Assembly: GCA_008477525.1 (NCBI GenBank) | Contig: SPDT01000003.1 | Coordinates: 2,170,001 to 2,234,000 of the forward strand | Source: Hypomyces perniciosus | Taxonomy: Eukaryota; Ascomycota; Sordariomycetes; Hypocreales; Hypocreaceae | Direction: 5' to 3' | Length of the DNA: 64,000 nucleotides | Shown here: positions 13,987-23,845 of the stretch, in pieces | How the letters are laid out: every line of letters starts with the position of its first letter | How positions within the stretch are numbered: position 1 is the stretch's first letter | Program-made: the position numbers and the translations under genes | The notes under the pieces: generated by a model | What the model was told of the DNA's origin: nothing | Databases searched by the model: none | What the model saw: only the letters and a program-made list of their open reading frames with translations

Positions 13987-14252
13987 TATTGGGTTGGGTA
14001 GGCCAGGGCCTTACTGCTTGCTGGCGCTAGGGAGCTTTTATCTGCTATATAAGCAGATACAAGCTGACACACACACCGCGTAAGCGATGTGTCAGACTGT
14101 GCAGGCGCTTTATAAGCGCCTGCACACAGCTTCTTCTTTGTGTTAGCTATATGTATATATAGCGAGGCCACTACGGCATATTCTCTTTCATAGAATCAAG
14201 CTTCGTTTCCCATCTCTCTATGCTCCACATAGCTGTGCCGCGCTCCGCCACA
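13987..14252 (+). repeat. 3' LTR of Copia B
   Basis: 266 bp, same length as the 5' LTR, ending CCACA. Its first two bases are TA instead of TG, a single G-to-A change. It keeps runs such as ACACACACAC and GTGT that are TA-rich in the 5' copy. Confidence 0.9.
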
Positions 14253-17200
14253 CTTGTTTTAATAGAGCTATAGCTTTTGGGCTACTTTGTTATACAGGAT
14301 CTGAATTCCTAGGAACTATTTAAGCTCCTTTAAGTCATTTATTTTATATTGCGACTTTAATTGCTTAATAAAGATTTTAATATTAGCGGTATACCTAGGT
14401 CTATATAGAAGAATAATATTGTCAATAAAGAAGAAAACAGTTAGCTAGTTATTATTAAAGAGATAGGGTTCTTTTATAGATTATTATATCCTAGCTATTT
14501 AAATATAGCTGTAAAATCCTTTTGCTATAGCAGTAGTGATCTCTGCAGCCTATAGAAAGCTTTAAGCAGCTTTAATACTTATCCTTTGCGTTTAAAGCTA
14601 TTTAAAAACTATATAAATATATCTTTATTAAGGAAGCTATTTATAAATATATTAACAGCATCTAGCTATTATATATTAAGATTAAATTTAATAGTAGTAG
14701 CTATTAATATTTAAAAAAATCTTTTAGTTAATATAGCAGTAAATATTTCTTTTAATTTAATTTATTAAAGATCTTTTTAAATATAAACTCTAGCCTTAAA
14801 TTTTATTAAAAAGCTGTATTTATTGAATTTATATTTATAGACTTAAGTTAAAAGAAGGATTTAACCTTTAACTTAATCTTTCTATATCAGCTTAATTATA
14901 CTATAAGTTTAAAGCTGGTTTTATTTAATCTTTATAGCTTTATAAAACTAGCTTTTATATTTATAGCCAATTAATTTACAGTAATATTTTAGCTTAAAAG
15001 GAAGACTTTATTAATAAAGTTATTATTTGCAATTAATAATAAAGCTAGCTTTATAATAGGTAAAGCTATTTTAAGGGTATTCTACGCTAAAAGTAGAATT
15101 TATAGCTTATTATATTAGTTTTCGAATTTAGGTTAATTATTAAGGCAGTTAAAGAACTTAAGGTATTATTGCTTTACAAACTTCTTCTTTAATTATTAAA
15201 TTTAAAGGTTCCTAGTTAAAGCGCTTTACTTTTTAATTCTTTAATATATTAGATTTGCAGATTTAATGTATTTATTGGGTTTAAGTATTAAATATAGTTT
15301 TTATTACTGCTTTTTAGTATTTCTAGCAGCTTTAGGTTTAGTTAGATTATTTAGTTAATCTATGGATTTATTAGAATTATTTTATATAAGTTCTTTAATT
15401 AGTTTATCGCCTAGTCTTTTACCTATTTAAATTATTAATTAAATATCCTTTTTTTTTATCAAACTTAAAGTTTATTTTCATATAATCCGGAAAAAGAAAA
15501 TAAAATAGTTTTGCGGCTTATAATGGCTTTTCCTGATAATTAGCAGGATTATAGAAAATTTCTTTATTAAAAGTTATATCCTTAACTCTTTAAACCTTAT
15601 TTCTTTTAAAGATCTAGATTTTAAAAATATTTATAAAACTGTATTGAATTAAATAGCCGAGTTTAATATAAAGTCTAGTCTTTAAATTCTTTTATTATAT
15701 ACCCTATAGTGCTTTTATCATTAGTGGATAAGCCCTGCAACTAAATACCTTAAAATATATAATATTAGGCTATTATTTAAAATAGCCTAAGTCTTTATTG
15801 TTAGTCTAAAGCTATTAATAAAAATATTAAAAAGGCTAGATTTAGCGAGGCTATATTTATATAAAAATCGGGAATATATATAATATTTATTAGCTTAAAA
15901 CTGGCTTTAAGACCGATTTTAACGATAATATCGCTGTATCCTTAAATCTTAAAATATATATTCCTTTTATATAATAGTTTTAATACTGGCTAAAAGGTAT
16001 TTTTAATAAATCTGGCTTTATTATTATAAATATAGAAACTGGATCCTGAATTTAGAATAAAAGAGTCTTTTAATAGATAAATAGCTATTGCGAATAATGC
16101 TTTTATCATTTTTAATCAAGTTAATAGTGATTTTAATATAAAAAAAGCGCCTAAAATAACTAGTTCCTTTTATTTTTTCTGTTTTTCCTGTTATTTTAAG
16201 TTTTCCTTAGTTAAAGACTTTAACTTTTTAACTTATACTCTAGCCTTATTAATATATTCTTTAAGTTTATTATTTTTAAGCTTTTTATTAACTTTTTATT
16301 GCATTTAAGCGTTTAAAACCTAGCCTAATAGTTAGATTAATTTCATAAAATAGTAGTAGGCGGAATATTAATAATTCTGGCTATAGAGATATTAGGAATT
16401 CGTATTTGATTTATTTTTTAATAAAGGAGTAGGTTCTTCTCCCTAAAATATAAGAAATGCTCCTTTAAATGCATTTATCTTTAATTTATATTAATAATTA
16501 AAGATTTAACTGATAAAGATAGCATTATATTTCTCCTGCTATTAGTTATTGGATTTCGTTAATCTTTTCTTTTTAATTTTACTAATCTAGTTATTTACAA
16601 AAATTAGATTAATCTTTTAAATAATATTTAAGAGATCTCGAGTTAGTTAAAGGTTTTTAGTCTCCGGCAGGTTAGCTTTAATAGCTTCTTTAAATGCTAT
16701 CTGCTAACAGCTTAGTTAATTTTAAATTTTTATTTATTTAATGCCTTTAAAGGCTTTTAAGTAAACTTACTTTACTTTATTTTATATAGCTTAATTATTT
16801 AGCTTAAATTAGTCTTTAAAAGCTTAAAGTTACTTAAAGACTATTACCTTTTTTAAGATTATATAGTTTTAGGGACCGCCTATCTCTTAAATCTGGATTA
16901 TAAGCTTTCCTAAAGCTTTAAAACGGTTACTATACTGTTTATATTAAAAATCATATTTTTCTTTAAAGAGTTTAAGCTTAAATAATTTATTAGTATTTAG
17001 ATTAGTAATATTTATTATTTCCGGCTAGATTATTTAAAGAGTAGGTGCCTTAGGCTTAATAATTATAGGCTTATTGCTAATATCTAGATTAATATATCTC
17101 TAAATATTATAGCTAATAGCTAGCTGTTTAATAGAGTTAATCTAAAGATCTTAGTTATTTAATCCTTTTAGAATAACCCGGGAAAAGGTTGACGTTATAT

Positions 17201-17321
17201 TAATAGTATTGTTATTGCAAAGTAGAAGCTATATGGAAAAACCCGATATAGACCAGGCTTATAACTATTAATTACAGATTAACAGTATAAGGGCTTATTT
17301 ACAGGTGTATAAAATAATAGA
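14253..17321 (-). mobile_element. 5' part of Copia A internal region (gag to reverse transcriptase)
   Basis: Begins with the right target duplication of Copia B (14253-14257, CTTGT) and runs to the right LTR of A. On the minus strand the part nearest Copia B encodes the reverse transcriptase core (about 14270-14480, with D-N-I-I-L-L-Y and then F-L-G-I-Q). By Copia order, integrase and gag should lie toward 17321; I could not place their boundaries because RIP has removed most landmarks. Confidence 0.75.
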
Positions 17322-17552
17322 ATTTAATACTCTTGCTAATCCTAAGTTAAGTGGGAAAAGCTATTGCTTAAATATATAAAAACTTACTAACTAATTAATT
17401 ATAACTACCCGGATCTAGGAAAACTAGCTGTTATAATATCGTTATTGACTTACAGATCTGGCTGTTGCTGCAAGCTAGTTGGGAATTAAGGAATGTTTGT
17501 TGGAATAAAGGAATGTGCCGTGATGTGGAACTATCCGTTACTGAGGTTGACA
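17322..17552 (-). repeat. Right LTR (5' LTR) of Copia A, uninterrupted
   Basis: About 230 bp, ending GGTTGACA on the plus strand (TGTCAACC on the minus). It matches the split left LTR and preserves the empty LINE site. It is less RIP-mutated toward 17552, where the gene island starts. The 69-codon minus-strand frame at 17431-17640 crosses the LTR end and is not a gene. Confidence 0.85.
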
Positions 17553-18019
17553 ATAAAGTTTCTTTATAGTCTTGTGAGAGAAATGGACTCTTTTTTTTAT
17601 ATTTACATGACTTCTTCTGTGTATTGTTTATCTCGTACAATGAATCATGAAGGCACCAAGTAACGCTCCTGTAAGAGGTTCTGACTTAAAGTAATGGTCT
17701 AAACAGTAACTTTGTCAAAACGAATAGCTACTTGGCGGGTTGACCACGTAAGTCGGGCACATAACCCGTAACTTGCACCAATACATAACCGTCTATCTTG
17801 ACTCTAGGTTAACCTCCTAACACTATCTATAACTATATTAATCAGGGAAAATAATAGGCAATGGTCTTCATTTAATAGAATTTATGAATATACTTCTTGT
17901 AGCTATGTGTGAAAAGGTTGAATTAATATAGACTTTTAAAGTATATAGAAGGGATATAAGCGCATTTTAGTACACTGATTTATATACTTACATTAACAAT
18001 ACATAACGTTAAATAACAC
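17553..18019. other. Non-coding left edge of the gene island
   Basis: Moderately AT-rich sequence without RIP-level decay and without a frame I can support. It separates Copia A from the 33-bp repeat. Confidence 0.5.
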
Positions 18020-18118
18020 GGCTTTGATTAGTTTAGCAGCTTCGAATAATATGGCCCTGATTAGTCTAACAGCCTCGAATAATACAGCATTAATTAGTCT
18101 AGAAGCTTAAAACGCGGC
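18020..18118 (+). repeat. 33-bp tandem repeat, three copies
   Basis: Three head-to-tail units of 33 bp (starting near 18020, 18053 and 18086) share the core GATTAGTCTAGCAGCTTCGA, with mostly C/T and G/A differences between units. A fourth, inverted copy lies at 18148-18174. Confidence 0.8.
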
Positions 18119-18147
18119 ATGAAAATATTATAGCTTTAAATAGAATG

Positions 18148-18174
18148 TTCAAAGCTGCTAGACTAATCAAGGCC
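18148..18174 (-). repeat. Inverted copy of the 33-bp repeat unit
   Basis: TTCAAAGCTGCTAGACTAAT followed by CAAGGCC is the reverse complement of the tandem unit core, about 30 bp after the array. The arrangement could fold into a hairpin with any of the three direct units. Confidence 0.8.
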
Positions 18175-18189
18175 ACGGCGCTTAAGCCT

Positions 18190-18762
18190 ACATATATAGT
18201 CGGCTCGGAGCTCTTGGAGCATTGATATTGACGAAGATCCGGATTCACCACCCATCAAATTTGTAATCTGTATTCTAACCGGTCAAGCTGTCGCACAAGA
18301 TATTTCCATAGTCAGCAGTTATGACACTAGACAGGGGCTGGTTCCACCTGTATTCCAGATCAACTGATCTCCGTGAGCGTAGGCCCATGTGTCTGTTCCT
18401 CTCATCCTATCTTATTTCTCGGCCAAGAAATTTCCAATACTACTGCATATGTGACCCGACGCGTTCCCCTGTACATCTCATTAGACATGCCGTCACGGCC
18501 CACCAGGTATTCTTTCGTAATATTTCGTTTTTATCTGACAAACGCGACGTACCAATACGCTTGCTTGAGTTTACCAAGCATCTACTTATCTAAAATATTT
18601 TTGGCCATCTGTAGCTGTGGAGGGCAATTTCAGTCGCTCTGTATGTTGGAAAATCATCTGGATTATAGAAGGCTTGCACGATCTATGGAGGAGAGGGTAT
18701 TCGGGCGGCTGCCGAATGCGCTATTTCTTTTTATAAACATTGGGTCACTGTGGGGCGGCTAG
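18190..18762 (+). pseudogene. Possible gene remnant, unrecognised
   Basis: Base composition is that of coding sequence, and a frame without ATG at 18190-18369 contains an acidic, proline-bearing stretch (D-E-D-P-D-S-P-P-I) that looks like protein. It ends in TGA. Two overlapping plus-strand frames follow (18321-18593, 90 codons; 18373-18762, 129 codons), but neither shows a domain, signal peptide or convincing start. I cannot join them with good splice sites. A decayed or truncated gene at the island edge is my best reading, with low confidence; it may simply be non-coding. Confidence 0.2.
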
Positions 18763-19184
18763 CTCCTTGGTGGTTTAGTAATATAATACTACTCCGTTGT
18801 CTTACGCCAAGCTTAGGAAAATGATAGGTTTATAAATCAATATTTTCATGTACTTAAGCAAACAAGTGATGATTCGGGAGTTCCACTGCTCTACTCTGTA
18901 CTTTCTGGAAATGGATATTTTATTAAGTTATTGAGAGGATTGGGCGAGTGTATAGTTGCAGTATCCTTCTAATGTCATCATCACGGCACCACCAATATGC
19001 AGGTAAAGCGGAATATGAAATCACAAGCGAGGGTGCTTCTTGACTGTGGAGGTAATAGAGCGAGAACCGAACGTAAACCTAAGGGAGGCTGGTCTGCGCT
19101 TACACGAGCTGCCAACACGAGATATCTCGCCAGATAAAGCCAGCACCCCGGATATTTTCTTATTCATTAGCCTACAATAGGCTA
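18763..19184. other. Intergenic, no supported gene
   Basis: Downstream (3') flank of the secreted-protein gene. The 60-codon minus-strand frame 19021-19203 overlaps the end of that gene in another frame and is rejected. Confidence 0.5.
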
Positions 19185-19574
19185 CTAACAACGGTAGTAA
19201 CATTTAAGGGACCTTATCTTGCCATTTTTCGCATTGCCACAGCGTTTATACCACCCGAAAATGCCATTGGGAATGGATCCACTCTGTTGGGTACAGTTGT
19301 CATCCGAATACATTACACAACTAGTCCCAAAAACGCCATCCCCAGAAGCGAGAACACTTCCAATATCTCGAAATGCTTGGTAGCAATTTCCTTCGCACGT
19401 CGGTCGAAATGTGACGAAAGGATTTTGCGTCTTGCCGTCGGGAAAAAGGTCACAGCCCTGTTCTTGGTAAAGCTTGACGCATTCACCATTAGCAGAGCCC
19501 GGAGACCCTCTACAGTTGGCCGCATAAGCAATCGGGGCTGCTAAGATGGAAACAAATAAGATAGCGGACTTCAT
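19185..19574 (-). CDS. Small secreted cysteine-rich protein (candidate effector-like)
   Basis: An intronless frame of 129 aa. Residues 1-18 form a classic signal peptide: Lys at position 2-3, a hydrophobic core, and A-Y-A before the predicted cut. The mature chain of about 111 residues holds ten Cys (positions 21, 32, 41, 60, 64, 86, 94, 112, 125, 129), an even number suited to five disulfides, and one N-C-T glycosylation sequon at 93. The last residue is Cys. This size, secretion signal and cysteine density are those of fungal small secreted proteins, often effectors or antimicrobial proteins; I recognise no named family. It lies 1.6 kb from a RIP-degraded transposon block, the usual setting of such genes. 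The start is the only ATG that gives the signal peptide. A function in host interaction is inference from type and location only. Confidence 0.75.
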   Translation of the reverse strand: MKSAILFVSILAAPIAYAANCRGSPGSANGECVKLYQEQGCDLFPDGKTQNPFVTFRPTCEGNCYQAFRDIGSVLASGDGVFGTSCVMYSDDNCTQQSGSIPNGIFGWYKRCGNAKNGKIRSLKCYYRC

Positions 19575-20649
19575 TGTTTTGTGGCTAGTAGAGCAAGGAG
19601 GCCAAGTTGTTAGCTAAAATAATATTTGCTTCATCGTATTGTTTGGGTAGCACTTACATTGAAAGAAGTCGACAAAAGATATAGAGAACAGAATGTGAAG
19701 CAGTATACCAAGTATATTATACTTTGCTTTGTATGGTATTAAAATCACACTTTGAAAGACTGCTAGGAAAGCATCTACTTATATACTCTAAAATTGTTAT
19801 ACTATGAAGGGATTATGGTTCCTGGCTAGAACCATAATATTAAACCCTAGTTTTAACGATACTTACAATCGCAGGGGCTATATGCATATTACAGGCATTG
19901 TCTAGATCTGTATGGTTATTCATTAAAGATATATGGAGTAAGAGTAATGGTTACGACCTAACCACAGGACAAGGGAACGGCCGGAATATAACGCAACCAT
20001 AGGACAGGCCCAGAACAAGAGTAAGCGCGATTAACTAGTCAAGACAAGGTTCTGGTTGGATCACCGACGAAATCACGATGCAAGTAAGCAACACGATGTA
20101 CAAGTCCCGGAGGTAAGGAGTCAATGCATATCTAGAACCAACAGGGCTCGAGATTTAAACGACGTGATTAATTGGTCCGCATACTAAGCAACCTCCGTAA
20201 TACAAGCAGACGTTTCATTGAGGTACAGGGAGTACAATAGCCCTCTACTACCTGGCTATATACATGGATGCGGACTCATCTCTCTCAGATATGAGCTCAA
20301 GTAAGAAGTGGTTGTCTTCTTTATAGACCTCCTAAAACGATAATAGTCAGATGACTTTGGATTTCAAAACCATCACCACATTGTTTTCATCGATATCTCC
20401 GGTAAACCTTCCCCTTAGTTCAATCAACACTCAAATCAAAGAGGCCATTTCCAGGTGCACCAAGCCAACCACCGTCACTGTCAACGGACCGGCCGTCGGC
20501 TTTCACCTCACGATCACTACGTCAGTCCCAGCAGAAACATAAGCGTTGGTTAGTTGGCGCGACTTGACTCATGGCAAGACATTCTGAGGCATGTTAGCAT
20601 TTGGTTTCTCGCGATGCCTTACTCCTGTTGCTCAGCCTACTTCAAATGC
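19575..20649. other. Intergenic region, no supported gene
   Basis: Holds the upstream region of the secreted-protein gene (19575-19800, AT-rich) and, at about 19950-20300, sequence of normal composition without a usable frame. A 63-codon plus-strand frame at 20351-20542 lacks any recognisable feature. Confidence 0.5.
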
Positions 20650-21420
20650 CTAAAATAAGACTCGTCTGGCCTTGTCGATGCCAGTGATATCCCAAGGCTC
20701 TGGCTTTGTACGCCTCATCCAAGCCATCCAATCGCGGTCAGAAGATGGCTTCATCATTCTGGCGTATTCCCAATAGTCGGGATACCATCCTGCACTCTCC
20801 CAGTCGATGAGACCCAATATCTGGCCGTCCTTGTCCACCATGATATTCCGTGGAGCAATGTCCCCGTGTGTGAAGACAGCCTTGTCTGAATGGGGGATCA
20901 TACTAGGCAGATCCTTGCCATCGGCATACGAGAGTCCATTGCACTTCACATACCGGGCGAATATGCGGTCGCGCAGGGCCGCATCGTCGTGAAGCGGTGG
21001 TGTAATGTCTTTTTTATCGCCTAGAAGCGGGTCCAAAGTCGGAGAGCCATCGGCAGTGCAATAGAAGGAAGCGTCGAGGTGTGCTGGACGGGGGATGGTG
21101 CGGATCTTCTCCACCAAACTCCAGATATCACGACAGATACACTCCTTTACCGTATCGTCGAACGAATCCCATATAGAATCGAGAGCGACGCCTGGTAAGA
21201 AATTCATATATATCTGGCCCATGGGAAAGCCATCTGAAAGGCCGAACCAGGAGTCATAGACGTGGGGGGCGGGAACTGAAGGCGCATGCTCTCTGACGAG
21301 ACGGATTGCCGCTTCTTCGTTAGGTCGGACCCTGGAGCCCCATTTCAAGACGACATCGGGCGCGAGCTGTGTGACTTCACATCCACCCTGTTTCGCAAGA
21401 GTACGCGGCTCCATCTCCAT
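20650..21420 (-). CDS. Aminoglycoside phosphotransferase (APH)-family kinase-like protein
   Basis: 256 aa, intronless, close to the usual 250-300 aa of fungal APH-type (choline-kinase fold) proteins. Visible landmarks in order: V-V-L-K-W near 26, with Lys as the probable ATP-anchoring residue; the N-E-E-A-A helix near 34-38, with a candidate paired Glu; the catalytic loop T-H-G-D-I-A-P-R-N at about 184-192 (Asp187, Asn192); and G-L-I-D-W-E at about 203-208, with the metal-binding Asp206. All key residues are present, so it is probably an active small-molecule or protein kinase; the substrate is unknown. Fungi carry many such paralogues, and the antibiotic-resistance name should not be read as function. 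The start at 21420 (M-E-M-E-P) is the first in-frame ATG after a stop just upstream; the second Met, two codons later, is an alternative. Confidence 0.85.
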   Translation of the reverse strand: MEMEPRTLAKQGGCEVTQLAPDVVLKWGSRVRPNEEAAIRLVREHAPSVPAPHVYDSWFGLSDGFPMGQIYMNFLPGVALDSIWDSFDDTVKECICRDIWSLVEKIRTIPRPAHLDASFYCTADGSPTLDPLLGDKKDITPPLHDDAALRDRIFARYVKCNGLSYADGKDLPSMIPHSDKAVFTHGDIAPRNIMVDKDGQILGLIDWESAGWYPDYWEYARMMKPSSDRDWMAWMRRTKPEPWDITGIDKARRVLF

Positions 21421-22037
21421 CTCTTCGGGATCCGAGGCTATACATCATCAGCAAGCGTGCGACATTGAGTCTAGGGGTCCTACCGGACATGGTTGGCATT
21501 TACCATAGCCTCGTATCGGAGAGGGGTGAGCCTGTTGACTTGGCCAGGTACGAAAAGGCCGTGTTATGAGAATATCACCGATGTCGGAACTCCTGCTAGG
21601 ATGTATAAAAGCGGTGGCAGTGTTGGCTCCGTTTTAAGTATGAGTGGAAGACAATGTTCCAACCTCAATAACCTCTAATCCCATGAAAGAAAAAAACATC
21701 ATCACCAGTAAGTAGGAGATTTTGTGAGACAATATATAGCCATTTACAGCGCCGCCATACGCTCCAAACGTCAATTAGATAGCCAAACATGGCCAACAGA
21801 CCACCGAGAGTACGGCGTGAAACTCGACAAATGGCTGCAGACAGCACTGTGCTTCATCGACAACACAAACTGGAGCCGCGTTCATCGGAGCCCTATCAAC
21901 CGTCATTCAAATATAAGGCACCCCCAACCTCGGTTTCCTATAATACTCACCTATCAGAGCGCAGAACATGAACTACGCTCGCGTTCTTGGAGGACTCTTG
22001 GTCCCGGTGGAAGTATAATAAAGGGCATCTGGTAATT
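21421..22037. other. Intergenic region between the APH-like gene and the 566-aa protein gene
   Basis: Contains the promoter side of the minus-strand APH-like gene. A TATAAAA box faces right at about 21604-21610, but no convincing gene follows: plus-strand frames 21493-21678, 21724-22035 and 21789-21971 are short and featureless. Confidence 0.45.
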
Positions 22038-23845
22038 CTATCCAAGTCGAACTACTTTCCACATCTGAAGGCATTCCTGTAGATCCGTTGACAGTGTACC
22101 CTCCAAGGCTTCGGAGGTATCCTTGATCAGGGCGATTAATAGAGTAGCCTGAGCGAACGTGGACTGGCTGTCTTGAATGGTCTGATAATCCAGCTTCTTC
22201 ATTCCTCCCATATCGGCCCATGCTTTCCAAGCGTCCAGCATGCTGCAAATAGCAGAGGTAAACTCACCATCGCGAACCATCCGATGTAACATGAATCCCA
22301 CAATCTCGTTCATGGTTAAAGAATCACCCCAGATAGCCTGAGCTTTAAGCCACTTTAGGGAATACTCTGCGACAAGTTTCGTATCCCATTTTGGACTCTG
22401 CAGAGCTTCCATGGCCCGCTGGTCACGTCGCTGCTGGTCCGATCTCATCTTGTCGCGCACTGCATTGCCTTTCTAAGTAGAATCCAAGGGCTTCGTTCTA
22501 GGATAAGAGACTTACTGTCTTGCATCCGCTGCTCCGTCTCCCTGCGCATTCTGTCCCTAACTGCTTGCTCCCGTTGAGCAGGGGCCATCCGTGCTTCTGC
22601 CTCCATGGCCCGACGCTGTTCACGGCTTCTCTGGGCGAATTGATCAAGTGAAGCGCCATAATCGTTGTGTGTTGTTGCCCATTCCGGGGTCTCTGACTCA
22701 TCCGCCATGCCCAGCAGTACCATGATGCCACATGGGACCGTGTCCTTTCTCGCAAAAGATAGGATTTCGTCTGGAATCTTGTAATTCCAAAGGATTGTCT
22801 GACTTGAAGTGCCGTAAGCGGTGGCAGCGCTGGCAAACCACACGCCATCCAGTTTTTTAGATTGGGTGCGGAGATGATTGATGTAGAGGCTCTCGGGTGT
22901 GGTGTTCTGATGAAGGCCGTCTTGGACCAACGCGGTAACAATGCCCGACATGGATATCTGACAAATTATGTCGCTCTCAAAGTTGGAGCTAACTTCATGC
23001 TCGATGGAATCAACCTCAGACTGGCTGGCTCTCCCGCTGGTGCCTTCATCCGCAGCCTGACCTTGATCAGTGCTCTGGGCCTTTTTCTCTTCTCGTTTTC
23101 CCCCAAGACCGCCACGAGACCTAGGCCTCTCCAGTTTGCCTGCTGGAGTTGGCAAGCGGACCCAGTACGGCGGCAGCTGTGCGTAATCTCGTGTGATCCA
23201 CGAGCTGGACCAAGCCACGGCTAGAGACAGATGTCCGTCTGAATCGTCCAATGGGCCAACGGTCAGGGCCTTTTCCCTCCCATCTGGGGACATCATCAGT
23301 GCGCATCCTACTGGTGTCCACAGCCCAGTAGATCTCAACAACTTCCAGCCGTGGGGGTCCGGAACGGCCCCAAGGTCCAGCAGGTAGCATACGAGCTCAT
23401 CAAAAGCGATCTCAACCTGAGGTTGGCGCACCTGATCAGCATACTCAACGCGCTGAGTCTTCATGCCAATGGCTTGAGTTTTCCAATTGAAAGCAGTCCA
23501 GCTGCCACCGGGAATGGAGCTGGGATGGCGCGACAGACTCCAGTACTGAAGTCTGTGCTGAAACCTATCCAAAGGCATTACCGCGTACCGCGGCAATTCG
23601 ATCTCAATGACGCGGTTCACGACATCGCTACGTGTCAAGGCAGTCAAACGACTGCGTCGAAGCATGCGTTTTATGCGCGAAAGAGAGGCAAGAGTCGCAA
23701 ACGTGTTGTAGAGAATAGGGAGGACTACAGCATTAGGGACAATATTACATTAGCTAAGAGAGAAGCATCGCATACCTCCTAGGACAGCCAGCGGCACACC
23801 AATGTAAGTGATGATATCAGTCGCTGATGTTCCATTGTCGGACAT
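22038..23845 (-). CDS. Membrane-anchored fungal protein of unknown function (566 aa, three exons)
   Basis: Spliced model: exons 23845-23776, 23724-22516 and 22459-22038, giving 566 codons plus stop. Intron 1 (51 nt) has GTATGC and ends CTGTAG; intron 2 (56 nt) has GTAAGT and ends GCAG. Phases match across both junctions. Residues about 10-35, formed across intron 1, make one hydrophobic segment (V-P-L-A-V-L-G-V-L-P-I-L), so a single N-terminal membrane anchor is likely, followed by a basic stretch. The next 200 residues are rich in Trp, Pro and Leu with a P-G-G-S-W-T motif; a Lys/Glu/Ser/Gly-rich linker lies near 210-250; a basic coiled region with two similar V-R-D-R/K-M-R segments spans intron 2. 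I do not recognise a catalytic domain. I have seen similar N-terminal layouts in uncharacterised fungal proteins. Acceptor choice in intron 2 has one alternative eight bases upstream that keeps frame (ending AAAG). Confidence 0.75.

Larger units (their letters stand above)
7136..14252 (+). mobile_element. Ty1/Copia-type LTR retrotransposon B, full length, RIP-degraded
   Basis: A complete 7117-bp element: two 266-bp LTRs (7136-7401 and 13987-14252), flanked by CTTAT (7131-7135) and CTTGT (14253-14257), a 5-bp target duplication with one G-to-A difference. Plus-strand reading, ignoring stops, gives the GAG-pre-integrase motif L-G-x-L-G-L-K-A-L preceded by a W-H pair (about 9318-9357), a reverse transcriptase with Y-I-N-N-I-L-I-I-Y for the usual Y-V-D-D-I-L (about 11694-11720), and a Ty1-type RNase H (about 12300-12450). 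Integrase before reverse transcriptase is the Copia order. A G-rich tract just before the right LTR (13979-13986) fits the polypurine tract. The 3' quarter is much less RIP-mutated than the rest. Confidence 0.92.
1..17552 (-). mobile_element. Ty1/Copia-type LTR retrotransposon A, RIP-degraded, host of two nested insertions
   Basis: Two matching terminal repeats (1-65 plus 5990-6153, and about 17322-17552) bound an internal region made of 6154-7135 and 14258-17321. Read on the minus strand, the internal part at about 14270-14480 gives a Copia reverse transcriptase core (an F-x-D-N-I-I-L-L-Y motif, then a stretch ending in F-L-G-I-Q), so the 5' end is on the right. The minus-strand LTR starts TGTCAAC and ends GTGTCGA at the window edge, so the final bases and the left target duplication lie outside. 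The minus-strand Copia frame can be followed across the Copia B insertion point if B and one target copy are ignored. Every frame is full of stops of RIP type; it is dead. Domain order and family are clear; the exact left end is not. Confidence 0.85.

Noticed and set aside
13489..14171. Minus-strand open frames 13489-13734 and 13947-14171
   Set aside because: They lie in the 3' untranslated part and LTR of Copia B; one arises from a TTA/ATG microsatellite, the other spans the LTR.
20351..20542. 63-codon plus-strand frame
   Set aside because: No domain, no signal peptide, no upstream promoter sign and no splice partner found; may be chance.
21724..22035. Plus-strand frames of 103 and 60 codons, with a TATAAAA box near 21604
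   Set aside because: Short, overlapping and featureless; the TATA-like box alone does not support a gene.
22498..23390. Alternative frames within the 566-aa protein gene
   Set aside because: Shadows of the spliced minus-strand exons.
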